Shown one piece after another: positions 50,809-58,536 of a DNA stretch of 64,000 nt. Below the pieces are notes generated by a model that made no database searches, was not told the origin of the DNA, and worked only from the letters and a program-made list of their open reading frames with translations. Source of the DNA: Cystobacter fuscus DSM 2262 (GTDB lineage Bacteria > Myxococcota > Myxococcia > Myxococcales > Myxococcaceae); the NCBI RefSeq assembly GCF_000335475.2, contig NZ_ANAH02000069.1, positions 62,001 through 126,000 of the forward strand, read 5' to 3'. The number at the start of each line of letters is the position of its first letter. Positions within the stretch are counted from its first letter, which is position 1. The translations under genes and the position numbers were made by a program.

Positions 50809-51914
50809 GCCGCGTGTCTCCTCTCGGGGTATTGCCCGAGCAAGGTGCCGTTGAAATCCACGAGGACGGCGCGAACCTCGAGCGGCCCTCCCGCGTGACG
50901 GGTGCACTGCTCGACGACGCGCTGGCACACCAGTCCGGTGATGTGGGTGAGGCCGTTGGCCGCGCACAGCTCGAGCACGTGGCGGGCGGTGTTGGCGGTC
51001 CGGATGTTGGTCACCAGGGTCTCCGGCGCTCCCGCCTCGGCGGCCAGGGTGGCCAGCAGCTCCATGTTCACCTCAGAGCCGGCCGCGTGCGTCTGCATGC
51101 GCCCATCGGCCATCTTGGACAGCTTGCCCATCATCCCCACGATGTGGACGCACGCCGCCTGGCGCCGGGCGGCATGACGGATGGCCACGCCGATGAAGTC
51201 GCCCACCTGGATGAAGGTCTCCTCCGGGAGGTGGGGCAAGAGGCCCATGGCGTACTTCTCCGACTTGCCTCCCGTGGTGAAGACGAGCTCGGTGTTGCCA
51301 CGCGTCCGGGCCACGTCGATGGCCTGCACCACGCTCGCCTTGTAGGCGGACGTGGAGTACGGCCGGACGATGCCGCTGGTGCCGAGGATGGAGATGCCGC
51401 CGAGGATGCCCAGGCGCGCGTTGAGCGTCTGCAGGGCCATCTCCTCGCCTCGGGGGACGTGAAGGGTGACGACGGCGCCCCGCCCCTCGGGCAGCTCCTC
51501 CAACACCATGTCCGTGATGTTGCGGCGCGGCACCGGGTTGATGGCCGGACTGCCCACCTCGAGCCCCAATCCCTCCTTGGTGACGATCCCCACGCCCTCG
51601 CCCCGCTCGAGCACCACCCGGCCTTCGTCGTCCGTCAACCGCACCTCGGCGACCAGCTCCGCGCCGTGGGTGCAGTCCGGATCATCCCCGGCGTCCTTGA
51701 TGACGCTGCACAGCGCCTTCTGCCCGTCCCACTCGCAACGGTGCAGGGCGAACGTCACCGGCTGCCGGTTGGGCAGCATCGTCTCCACGTGGGTGAGACG
51801 CTCGCCGCGCACCAGCACGCGAGTGGCCGCCTTGGCGGCCGCGGCGGCACAGGCCCCGGTGGTGAAACCGGTGCGTGAGCCGCGCTTGTCCCGAGGAGGA
51901 GGCGCGTCGCTCAT
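50805..51914 (-). CDS. cbiD: Cobalt-precorrin-5B C1-methyltransferase
   Basis: A 369-residue CbiD, the C1 methylating enzyme of the anaerobic route, not related to CobF. It begins GSRTGFTTGACAAAAAKAA (about 12), the family signature, with AGDDPDCTHGAEL (about 75), GEGVGIVTKEGLGLEVGSPAINPVPR (about 106-131) and GTSGIVRPYSTSAY (about 182). Start ATG 51914, overlapping the flavin reductase-like gene stop as ATGA. Confidence 0.95.
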   Translation of the reverse strand: MSDAPPPRDKRGSRTGFTTGACAAAAAKAATRVLVRGERLTHVETMLPNRQPVTFALHRCEWDGQKALCSVIKDAGDDPDCTHGAELVAEVRLTDDEGRVVLERGEGVGIVTKEGLGLEVGSPAINPVPRRNITDMVLEELPEGRGAVVTLHVPRGEEMALQTLNARLGILGGISILGTSGIVRPYSTSAYKASVVQAIDVARTRGNTELVFTTGGKSEKYAMGLLPHLPEETFIQVGDFIGVAIRHAARRQAACVHIVGMMGKLSKMADGRMQTHAAGSEVNMELLATLAAEAGAPETLVTNIRTANTARHVLELCAANGLTHITGLVCQRVVEQCTRHAGGPLEVRAVLVDFNGTLLGQYPERRHAA

Positions 51915-52648
51915 CCCGCGGCCTTCTTCGAGGGATTGTTGAAGAAGGACTCCATCCGGATGGCTTCCATCGCCAGTCCGGACTCCACCAGGGCCTGCCG
52001 CAGCGGGCTCAACACCGCCCCATCCCCGACGAGGTAGACGCGCTCGGGCGCATGGGCTCGCGCGGCCTCCAGGGCCAACGCCTGGATGTGCGCGATGCGT
52101 TCCGGATGGCCCGGCGGCGGGCAGTCCTGGTGCTGGAAGCGGCAGCCCAGCGCCTCCACCTCCTCGCGAGCCTTGTCGGCGGGCAGGAACACCGTGGGCG
52201 ACTCGGAGAACCACAGCAGCCGGGTCCGCTCGCGCTGCGGGGCGAACGCGCGGCCGTGCACCAGCCCCAGCGCGGCGGTAATGCCGCTGTCGGTGGCCAC
52301 CACCAGCGTGTTCCGGGGCGTGGAGTCATCCGGGAGGAAGCTGCCCCATGGTCCGCTGAATGGCAGCTCCGCGCCCACTGGGGCCTCGTGCAGCATGGCC
52401 GAGCCGGGGCCCTCGGCGAGCCGGTAGACACAGATGCGGAAGGTGCGCTGGTCCGCGTCGCTCGACACCAGCGAATAGGCGCGCTTGTGCGCCTTGCCAT
52501 CGGCGCGCGGCACGCCGGTGTTGAAGATGAGGTACTGGCCCCCGGTGAAGCCGAGTTCCTCCTCGCCCTGCAGTTGCAGGTGGAGGAGTCTCCCGCGCTC
52601 GCCCACGGGCGCGGAGGACAGGATGCGAGCGGTGCGGGAGACGGCCAT
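51911..52648 (-). CDS. FAD-dependent ferredoxin-reductase-like oxidoreductase
   Basis: A 245-residue protein with an FAD-binding barrel (KRAYSLVSS, about 55, the RxYS motif) and an NAD(P)-binding domain (TLVVATDSGITAALGL, about 116) ending VYLVGDGAVLSPLRQAL and MESFF. It corresponds to the ferredoxin-NADP reductase superfamily without an iron-sulfur domain. Lying directly upstream of cbiD, in an operon with no CbiJ/CobK, it may reduce cobalt or precorrin-6A. That is inference; the enzyme is unrelated to known CbiJ by the motifs seen. Confidence 0.82.
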   Translation of the reverse strand: MAVSRTARILSSAPVGERGRLLHLQLQGEEELGFTGGQYLIFNTGVPRADGKAHKRAYSLVSSDADQRTFRICVYRLAEGPGSAMLHEAPVGAELPFSGPWGSFLPDDSTPRNTLVVATDSGITAALGLVHGRAFAPQRERTRLLWFSESPTVFLPADKAREEVEALGCRFQHQDCPPPGHPERIAHIQALALEAARAHAPERVYLVGDGAVLSPLRQALVESGLAMEAIRMESFFNNPSKKAAG

Positions 52649-52652
52649 GGTG

Positions 52653-53027
52653 CTAGTCCCTCGGGTAGATTTCGTGGGTGAAGTCGTGCACCTCCTCGAG
52701 GTCGCGCCACAGCCGCTGGAGCGACTCGTTCTGGCGCTTCAGCTCCAGCTCCACCGATTTGGTCAGCACCAGGAGCGAGCGCAGGTAGGGCATCTTCGGA
52801 TCATCCGCCCGGGTCGTGGAGACCTTCTCCTGAAGCTCCACCAGGGAGGCATCGAAGAAGCGCAGCATGTTCGCCATGTCGCGCGCCTGCATCAGCGAGC
52901 GCACCGGCCCCGGCTTCTCCGCCGCGCCGCCCAGCTCGGCCAGCTCGTGCTGCCGCTCGGCGTCGTCTTCCACGCCCAGGATGTTCATCAGCGACAACCG
53001 CAACGCCGCCAGTTCATGACAGGCCAT
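52653..53027 (-). CDS. DUF3209 family protein of the B12 operon
   Basis: A 124-residue helical protein that matches the DUF3209 pattern: start MACHELAALRLSLMNILG, then AERQHELAELG, and a C-terminus TKSVELELKRQNESLQRLWR with VHDFTHEIYP. The family occurs next to cobalamin genes, commonly near cbiX, and the function is not established. Conserved Cys3 and His4 at the N-terminus could bind metal. GGAGAA precedes ATG 53027. It lies between cbiX (14-base gap) and the flavin reductase-like gene. Confidence 0.72.
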   Translation of the reverse strand: MACHELAALRLSLMNILGVEDDAERQHELAELGGAAEKPGPVRSLMQARDMANMLRFFDASLVELQEKVSTTRADDPKMPYLRSLLVLTKSVELELKRQNESLQRLWRDLEEVHDFTHEIYPRD

Positions 53028-53041
53028 GTGTGTTCTCCTCG

Positions 53042-54250
53042 CTACTGCATGATGTTGTCGACCAGGCGGGACACGAGGCGATCTCCCACCAGGTGCTCTT
53101 CCACGAGCTCCCGGGCATCCGCCTCCGTGACGCCGCGATACCAGATGCCATCCGGGTAGACGGCCACGGTGGGCCCCTCGCCACAGCGGCCCATGCAGGC
53201 CGTCCGGGTGATGCGCACCGTGCGCCCCTTGCCCACTTCCTTGAGCTTGCGGCGCAGCGCCTCGATCAGCGCCACGCTGCCGCGCTCGGCGCAGTCGGCG
53301 TTGCCGCAGACCAGCACGTGCTTCTCCATGGCGCGGTGGGCGTGGGGATGGGGCGCCGCCTGGGTGTGCGTCTCCCGGTGGCGGATGCTCCAGAGCAGCG
53401 CCTTGAGGCCGCCGACGTTCTCCTGGAGGCCCGTGAGCGGCACGCGGTACTGGCAGCCATCGCACGGCAGCGGCACCCCGCCCGCGAGGGCCTCCTCGAT
53501 GCGCCGGTCCACGTGTTGGACGAGCGGCGACATGCCGCCGTCCGCCAGGTGCGGAGCCACCTCGGCGCGCAACCAGGGGTAGCGCTCGGCGAAGAGGGCC
53601 ACCTGGGCGTGGATCTTCTGCAACAGCACCCCGGTGAAGAGGAGGTAGGGCGCCACCAGGATGCGCTCCGGCCGGGCCCGGGCCATCCACTCCAGCGCCT
53701 CCTCCAGCGAGGGCTTCGCGATGCCGACGAAGGCCGGTTGCACCTGGGCGAAGCCCCTGCCCTCCGCGTAGAGGCGGGTCAGCTTGCAGAAGTCGCCGTT
53801 GGCGTCCGGATCCGACGAGCCCCGCCCCAGCATCACCACCACCGTGCGCGCCGCGTCCTGGGGGGAGAGCGGTCCGGTGCGGGCCTGGGTGCGCTCGAAG
53901 GCCAGTTGCGCGAGGTCCGGATGGACGCCGAAGGCCTTCACCGCGAGGAAGCGCACGCCCGGGTGATTCTTGCGCGCCGTGGCGAGCGCCAGCGGAATGT
54001 CGTTCTTCACGTGCTTCGCGGTGAAGAGGAAGAGCGGGACGACGAGCACCTCCGGTACCTCGGAGGCGATGGCGTCCAGCGCCTCGGGGAGGGCCGGCTC
54101 GGTGAGCTCCACGAAGCCCAGGCCCACGCGCCGCTGCGGATGGGCCTCGCGGTAGGCGTCCACGAAACGGTGCACCTCCGCGATGGCCTGCGCATCGCGG
54201 CTGCCGTGTCCGACGAAGAGGATGCCGGGGTGGGAAGGAGGGGTGCTCAC
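53042..54250 (-). CDS. cbiX: Sirohydrochlorin cobaltochelatase with C-terminal 2Fe-2S domain
   Basis: A 402-residue CbiX inserting Co2+ into sirohydrochlorin. Two chelatase halves are visible: GILFVGHGSRDAQA (about 9, with the metal-ligand His) and VVVMLGRGSSDPDANGDF (about 137). A His-rich linker follows (RHRETHTQAAPHPHAHRAMEKH, about 290-311). The C-terminus has Cys residues in CGNADCAERG (about 316) and TACMGRCGEGP (about 347), a thioredoxin-like [2Fe-2S] ferredoxin domain. GTG 54250 overlaps the cbiO stop. The role of the Fe-S domain is unknown. Confidence 0.9.
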   Translation of the reverse strand: MSTPPSHPGILFVGHGSRDAQAIAEVHRFVDAYREAHPQRRVGLGFVELTEPALPEALDAIASEVPEVLVVPLFLFTAKHVKNDIPLALATARKNHPGVRFLAVKAFGVHPDLAQLAFERTQARTGPLSPQDAARTVVVMLGRGSSDPDANGDFCKLTRLYAEGRGFAQVQPAFVGIAKPSLEEALEWMARARPERILVAPYLLFTGVLLQKIHAQVALFAERYPWLRAEVAPHLADGGMSPLVQHVDRRIEEALAGGVPLPCDGCQYRVPLTGLQENVGGLKALLWSIRHRETHTQAAPHPHAHRAMEKHVLVCGNADCAERGSVALIEALRRKLKEVGKGRTVRITRTACMGRCGEGPTVAVYPDGIWYRGVTEADARELVEEHLVGDRLVSRLVDNIMQ

Positions 54251-55104
54251 GGGTGCACTTCCTGGCTGGTGGGGACGAGGTGAGGGAGGAGGCGCCGGGC
54301 GGCCTCGGCGACCGTGAGGGGCGGGGCCTCCCCTGACTTGGGAAGGAAGGGCGCGAGTTGGGCCCACAACTCGGCGACGGCCGGTGCGCGCAGATGCGCC
54401 CGCGCCAGCAGCGCCGCGTCCCGGAAGACCTCCGCGGGAGCACCGAAGGCGAGCAATCGCCCCTCGCCGAGAATGGCCACCCGATCGGCGAAGAAGGGCA
54501 CTTCGTCGGTGGCATGGGTGGAGACCACCAGGGCCACGTCGCGCTCGCGCGCCAGACGCCGCAGCAGTCCCGCCGTCTCGCGCTCGCCCACCGGATCCAA
54601 CCCGGCGGTGGGCTCATCGAGCAGCAGCACCGCCGGATGCATCGCCAGCACGCCCGCGAGACAGGCCCGCTTCTTCTCCCCGAAGCTCAGCGCCTCGATG
54701 GGGCGCTGCGCCAGGTGCGCCAGCCCGGTGGCCGCGAGCGCCTCGTCCACCCGGGCCCGCACCGCGTCCGGGGCGAGCCCCTGATGCATCGGCCCGATGG
54801 CCACGTCCTCTCCGACCGTGGTGCCGAAGAGCTGGTCATCCGGATTCTGGAAGGCGAGCGCCAGGCCCGCTTCGGTCCGGGCCACCGCTCCGCGCGGAGC
54901 CACCTGTCCGCGCAGCCACACCTTGCCGGCGCGCTCCGGCACCAGCCCCGCGATGCCGCGCAGCAGCGTCGTCTTGCCGCACCCGTTGGCGCCGAGCAAC
55001 GCGACCACCTCTCCCGGCCGCACCTCGAGGGACAGGCCGGAGAGGATGGCGGGGCCACCGGGGTTTCCCACCGAGAGCGCCTCGAGTGCGAGCGCCGCCT
55101 TCAC
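54247..55104 (-). CDS. cbiO: Cobalt ECF transporter ATPase
   Basis: A 285-residue ABC ATPase energising cobalt uptake with CbiM/CbiQ. Motifs: Walker A LLGANGCGKTTLL (about 35), Q-loop FQNPDDQLFGTTV (about 81), signature LSFGEKKR (about 140, an LSxGxxxR variant), Walker B VLLLDEPTAGLDP (about 159) and switch His in STHATDEV (about 197). The FQNPDDQLF sequence is diagnostic of the CbiO/EcfA group. GTG 55104, overlapping cbiQ as GTGA. Confidence 0.94.
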   Translation of the reverse strand: MKAALALEALSVGNPGGPAILSGLSLEVRPGEVVALLGANGCGKTTLLRGIAGLVPERAGKVWLRGQVAPRGAVARTEAGLALAFQNPDDQLFGTTVGEDVAIGPMHQGLAPDAVRARVDEALAATGLAHLAQRPIEALSFGEKKRACLAGVLAMHPAVLLLDEPTAGLDPVGERETAGLLRRLARERDVALVVSTHATDEVPFFADRVAILGEGRLLAFGAPAEVFRDAALLARAHLRAPAVAELWAQLAPFLPKSGEAPPLTVAEAARRLLPHLVPTSQEVHP

Positions 55105-55733
55105 GGCCGCTCTCCCGAGGGCGGAAGGTGGGCACCGCGGCAGCCCCGGGCGGCCATCGCCTCGGCGGTGGCGTGAGCCTGATCGAACGCGCGGACCAGG
55201 GTGAGCCCGCCGAGCGCCCCGAGCGAATGCACGCCGCGGCGCACGCCCCGGTAGCCGAGGCGGAGGATCTGCGCCTCGCGCGCGGTGTGGGCCGCCCGCT
55301 CGAGGACCGTGGCGTAGCGCACCGCGAGCGCGATCACCTCGGCGAGCGGGGCCGGCACCCGCCAGGCTCGCAGCGCGCCCACCAGCGCCCAGGGTGGCGT
55401 GAGCGCGATGAGGAGGCCGAAGACGGTGGCCCCCGCGGCGACCCGTGTCCCCAGCACCAGCCCGAGTCTCCAGGCTCCGTTCGCCTCCGAGCGCAGCAAG
55501 CCGTGCAGGGCCCAGAGCGCCAGCCCCGAGAAGAGGGCCACCCCGAGGCGGCGGAGCAACACCCCTGCCCGCTCGCCCACCGCGAGCGAGGCGAGCAGCG
55601 CCAGCACCGCCACCGCCGAGGCGGTGTACGGAGCGGGCCCGGCGAGCGCCACCAGGAGAGCGAACAACGCGCCCCCCAGCTTGAGGCGGGCATCCAGCCC
55701 GACCACCCGCTCGCGAAGGGCGGCGCGGCTCAC
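55101..55733 (-). CDS. cbiQ: Cobalt ECF transporter T component
   Basis: A 210-residue inner-membrane protein with DARLKLGGALFALLVAL (about 14) and several helices. The cytoplasmic coupling motif of the family is seen as EAMAARGCRGA (about 194, the A-R-G type). AREAQILRLGYRG (about 152) holds the other coupling helix. It couples ATP hydrolysis by CbiO to movement of CbiM. GTG 55733; overlap of 4 bases with the small gene before it. Confidence 0.9.
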   Translation of the reverse strand: MSRAALRERVVGLDARLKLGGALFALLVALAGPAPYTASAVAVLALLASLAVGERAGVLLRRLGVALFSGLALWALHGLLRSEANGAWRLGLVLGTRVAAGATVFGLLIALTPPWALVGALRAWRVPAPLAEVIALAVRYATVLERAAHTAREAQILRLGYRGVRRGVHSLGALGGLTLVRAFDQAHATAEAMAARGCRGAHLPPSGERP

Positions 55734-55948
55734 GCCCGCTCTCCCGTCTCGACGAACAGGGAGCGGTAGAGATAGCCGAGGAAGAAGCCCCCCACGAGCC
55801 CGGCACACAGGAAGGCGAAGAGGAGGACATCCCCCTCCAGCGGAATCAGGGGCGGCTGGGGGGAGCGTCCCGCGGCCTCGGCGAACGGGAGCACGACGTG
55901 TTCGTCGACACCAGGCCAGCCCGAGGCCTCGGCGAGCAGCGGCTTCAT
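55730..55948 (-). CDS. cbiN: Small membrane component, CbiN- or PDGLE-like
   Basis: A 72-residue protein with one C-terminal transmembrane helix (VLLFAFLCAGLVGGFFLGYLY, about 42-62) and an acidic extracytoplasmic-type N-terminus. It takes the CbiN position between cbiM and cbiQ. CbiN usually has two helices and about 90-100 residues, so this is a short form or a PDGLE-domain protein. It probably assists metal loading of CbiM. ATG 55948, overlapping the cbiM stop by 4 bases. Confidence 0.65.
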   Translation of the reverse strand: MKPLLAEASGWPGVDEHVVLPFAEAAGRSPQPPLIPLEGDVLLFAFLCAGLVGGFFLGYLYRSLFVETGERA

Positions 55949-56757
55949 GGCGTGGCGGGTGCGGCGGGAAGCGCGTGGAACTTCAGGAGGGCGGGCCGGC
56001 GGCGGGAGATGAAGACGACGGCGCCGGCGGTGAAGGCCCCCTCGAGTATTCCGAGCGGAAGCTGGGTGGGGAGGAAGGAGAGCAGCAGGGTGCCCAGCGT
56101 GGTGCCCAGCGGTTGGGCGCCGTGCAGCGCCGAGGCCAGCTCGAAGGACGTCATGGCGTAGGTGGCCCAATCCGACAACATGCCCGCGGCGAAGGCCGCC
56201 ACTCCGAGCGAGGCGCGCAGGGAGCGCAGTCCGTGGAAGATGGCGTAGCCGACGAAGCCGCCCACCACGCCCATGGACCAGATGTCGGCGCCCAGGGTGG
56301 ACAGCCCTCCGTGGGCGAGGAAGAGCGCTTGCAGCAACAGCGCCACGAACGTCACCAGCACGGTCATCACCGGACCGATGAGCACGGCGGCGAGCCCCGT
56401 GCCACACGGGTGCGAGCAGGTGCCGATGATGGGGACCGGCACGGGCATGCAGGAGACGACGAAGACCGCGGCGGCGAGCATCGCCACGAAGGGCGAATAG
56501 AGCGGGCTCTGCGCCATGCGCTGGCGCAACCGCGTGACGCCCAGCGCGAGCAGTGGCAGCACGGACAGCGTCCAGCCCGCGGCCCACCCGAAGGGAAGGA
56601 GGCCCTCCGCCAGGTGCATGGCATGCGCGGGATGAGGCAGCAGCAACAGCACGAGTGCCGCGAGCCCCGCGCTCGGTGGGAGAGGCGCTGATTGGAGGCA
56701 GGCCTGGACGCAATGCCGGAGGACGGCACCACACCCACGCCCGGAGAAACCCGGCAT
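55945..56757 (-). CDS. cbiM: Cobalt ECF transporter S component (energy-coupling)
   Basis: A 270-residue CbiM that binds Co2+ and carries it across the inner membrane. The family normally starts M-H with the metal ligated by the N-terminal amine and His2. Here MHLAEGLLP lies at residue 47 after a signal-like segment ending PHPAHA, so cleavage would expose Met-His. VPIIGTCSHPCGTGLAAVLIGP (about 107) is the conserved loop with further His ligands. The first gene after the riboswitch; start ATG 56757 with GAGG upstream. Confidence 0.92.
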   Translation of the reverse strand: MPGFSGRGCGAVLRHCVQACLQSAPLPPSAGLAALVLLLLPHPAHAMHLAEGLLPFGWAAGWTLSVLPLLALGVTRLRQRMAQSPLYSPFVAMLAAAVFVVSCMPVPVPIIGTCSHPCGTGLAAVLIGPVMTVLVTFVALLLQALFLAHGGLSTLGADIWSMGVVGGFVGYAIFHGLRSLRASLGVAAFAAGMLSDWATYAMTSFELASALHGAQPLGTTLGTLLLSFLPTQLPLGILEGAFTAGAVVFISRRRPALLKFHALPAAPATP

Positions 56758-56800
56758 GGCAACCTCGCTCTCAATCCTCGGAGAGATGGGTCGAACAGCC

Positions 56801-56985
56801 CTGGGTAGGTCTCCTGGCTCGTGGATTCAGAGCGCCTGACGGCGTTCCGCGCCACCTCCACCTTCCCCGACGCATCGAGTGGTGACTTCGGAGGTAGCTT
56901 CCCACTTACAGTGGCGGGTCCGCGCCGGACTCACACCGGCTTCCCCGTTATGCCCTTGATAGCGGGCACCCCTGGCTATGGATTC
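56801..56985 (-). promoter_or_regulatory. Cobalamin riboswitch
   Basis: Minus strand leader of cbiM with the core GCCGGTGTGAGTCCGGCGCG, followed by GGACCCGCCACTGTA containing the B12 box (GCCACTGTA, 56915-56907), and a 3' arm GCCAGGAGACCTACC. It senses adenosylcobalamin and is expected to repress. Only about 45 bases separate it from the cbiM start and no T-run terminator lies between, so control of translation initiation (or Rho) is likelier than intrinsic termination. bluB and cobC lie upstream of it. Confidence 0.93.
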
Positions 56986-56998
56986 GATTGTCAGGGGC

Positions 56999-57028
56999 CA
57001 AGTATCGGAGGCGGCGCGCTCCTGTCAA
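56999..57028 (-). promoter_or_regulatory. Promoter ahead of the cobalamin riboswitch
   Basis: Minus strand: TTGACA (-35, 57028-57023), an 18-base spacer and TACTTG (-10, 57004-56999). It starts transcription near 56992, right at the riboswitch 5' end, so the cbiM operon has its own promoter apart from read-through from bluB. Confidence 0.5.
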
Positions 57029-57042
57029 CGGAATGCGCGCTC

Positions 57043-57696
57043 CTACCCCTCGGCACTCCGCCACCGATTCTCCCAGATCAGCTCTTCCAGCGTCCGGCGC
57101 GAGTCCCAGCCTTCCAGCTCCAGCATCGGCCGCTCATAGAAGGCCTCGACATGGCCCAGGCACAGGATGGCGATGGGCTCACTGCCCTTTGGTGCTCCCA
57201 ACAACTCCGCCAGCCGGGTGGGCTCGAAGAGCGACACCCAGCCCATGCCAATCCCCTCGGCCCTCGCGGCGAGCCAGAGGTTCTGGATGGCGCAACTGGC
57301 GGAGGCGAGGTCCATGTTCGGCAGGGTGCGCCTGCCAAACACGTAGCGCTCGCGTTGATCCATCAGCGCCACGACCCAGAGCTCGGGACATTCCTTGATG
57401 CCCTCGACCTTGAGGCGCATGAACTCCTCGCCCCGCGGGCCCAGCGCCTCGGCGGTACGCGCGCGCTCCTGCTCGACCAGCCCGGCGATGTCACCGCGCA
57501 GCCGCGCATCCGTGATGCGAATGAAACGCCACGGCTGCATGAAGCCGACGCTCGGCCCGAGATGCGCCGCCTGGAGCAGCCGCGCCATGATCTCCTGATC
57601 GATGGGATCGGATCGGAAGTGGCGCATGTCCCGGCGTTCACTGATCACTCGGTAGACGGCTTCTCGCTCCGCGGGAGAAAAGCGGTGTTTCGTCAT
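57043..57696 (-). CDS. bluB: 5,6-dimethylbenzimidazole synthase
   Basis: A 217-residue flavodestructase of the nitroreductase fold that converts FMNH2 to the lower ligand DMB using O2. Features: RRDMRHFRSDPI (about 21, FMN binding), AAHLGPSVGFMQPWRFI (about 43-59), SASCAIQNLWLAARAEGIGMGWVSLF (about 131-156). Length and sequence fit BluB better than a generic nitroreductase. It requires oxygen, so the organism makes DMB aerobically although the corrin ring route is early-cobalt. Start ATG 57696. Confidence 0.9.
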   Translation of the reverse strand: MTKHRFSPAEREAVYRVISERRDMRHFRSDPIDQEIMARLLQAAHLGPSVGFMQPWRFIRITDARLRGDIAGLVEQERARTAEALGPRGEEFMRLKVEGIKECPELWVVALMDQRERYVFGRRTLPNMDLASASCAIQNLWLAARAEGIGMGWVSLFEPTRLAELLGAPKGSEPIAILCLGHVEAFYERPMLELEGWDSRRTLEELIWENRWRSAEG

Positions 57697-57764
57697 GGAT
57701 CGTCGAGCCCCTGGCAAGCCCTCTCTCGAGGCGCTCCATACCACCGCTCGCCCCGCCCGGCGGC

Positions 57765-58388
57765 TCAGCCGAACGTCAGGTTCATCAACTTCACGACGGG
57801 CTCGTCCCCGTGGAAGTCGAGGATGTTCACCGCCGAGTACCCCTGCTCCAGCCGGAACAGGTGCGCGTCCGGCAGGCCCAGCGCCTCGGCGAGCAACGTC
57901 CGGTTCACGCCGCCGTGCGAGACCAGCACGAACGTCTCTCCCGCGTGCCGCGAGCGCAACGCCCGGGCCGCCGACGACACCCGCTCGCGCAGCTCCGGGT
58001 AGCTCTCGCCCTCCGGGAAGCGCACCCGCGTGGGATGCGCCATCCACTCCGCGAACACCGCGGGGTAGCGCTTCTCCACCTCCTCGTACGTGAGGCCCTC
58101 GAGGAGACCGAAGTCGAGCTCCTGGAACGCCGCCTCCGTGTCCACCGCCATCCCCTTGAGCTGCGCCAGTGGGGCCGCGCTCTCCACCGCGCGCCGGAGC
58201 GGGCTCGCGTAGACGCGTGACAGGGGCGCCTCGGCCAGGAACCGCGCGGCGTGCTCGGCCTGCGACCGGCCCGCGGAGGACAGCCCCACGTCCAGCCGCC
58301 CGTAGCACCGGCCCCGCGCCTCCTCCACCGGCTGCCCGTGCCGCACCAGCACCATGCGCGTCACGCCCTTCGCGAGTCGCCAGTCCAT
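57765..58388 (-). CDS. cobC: Alpha-ribazole phosphatase (histidine phosphatase family)
   Basis: A 207-residue phosphoglycerate-mutase-like phosphatase that removes phosphate from alpha-ribazole-5'-phosphate. The active-site RHG is in MVLVRHGQPVEEARGRCYGRLDVGLS (about 12-37), with YASPLRRAVESA (about 60), FQELDFGLLEGLTYEEVEKRYP (about 88) and the second His in LVSHGGVN (about 153). Neighbours bluB and cobT define the lower-ligand steps. GGAGGGG precedes ATG 58388. Confidence 0.85.
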   Translation of the reverse strand: MDWRLAKGVTRMVLVRHGQPVEEARGRCYGRLDVGLSSAGRSQAEHAARFLAEAPLSRVYASPLRRAVESAAPLAQLKGMAVDTEAAFQELDFGLLEGLTYEEVEKRYPAVFAEWMAHPTRVRFPEGESYPELRERVSSAARALRSRHAGETFVLVSHGGVNRTLLAEALGLPDAHLFRLEQGYSAVNILDFHGDEPVVKLMNLTFG

Positions 58389-58475
58389 TGCCTTACCCCT
58401 CCACCCGGGTCACACCACGTTCGCACCCACTCGCGATGCCGTCATCCTCGACATGCAGCGGGGCCCGGAAACACG

Positions 58476-58510
58476 AACGCCCGGAAGCCCCAAGGGGGCC
58501 ACCGGGCGGC
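58476..58510 (-). terminator. Hairpin after the phasin/LEA-like gene
   Basis: On the minus strand CGCCCGG (58508-58502) pairs with CCGGGCG (58484-58478) around an inner GGCCCCCTTGGGGC stem. It lies about 30 bases after the stop. No T-run follows, so termination efficiency is uncertain. Confidence 0.35.
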
Positions 58511-58536
58511 TTCGTCTCCAACGGGAGAGTCCAGCC

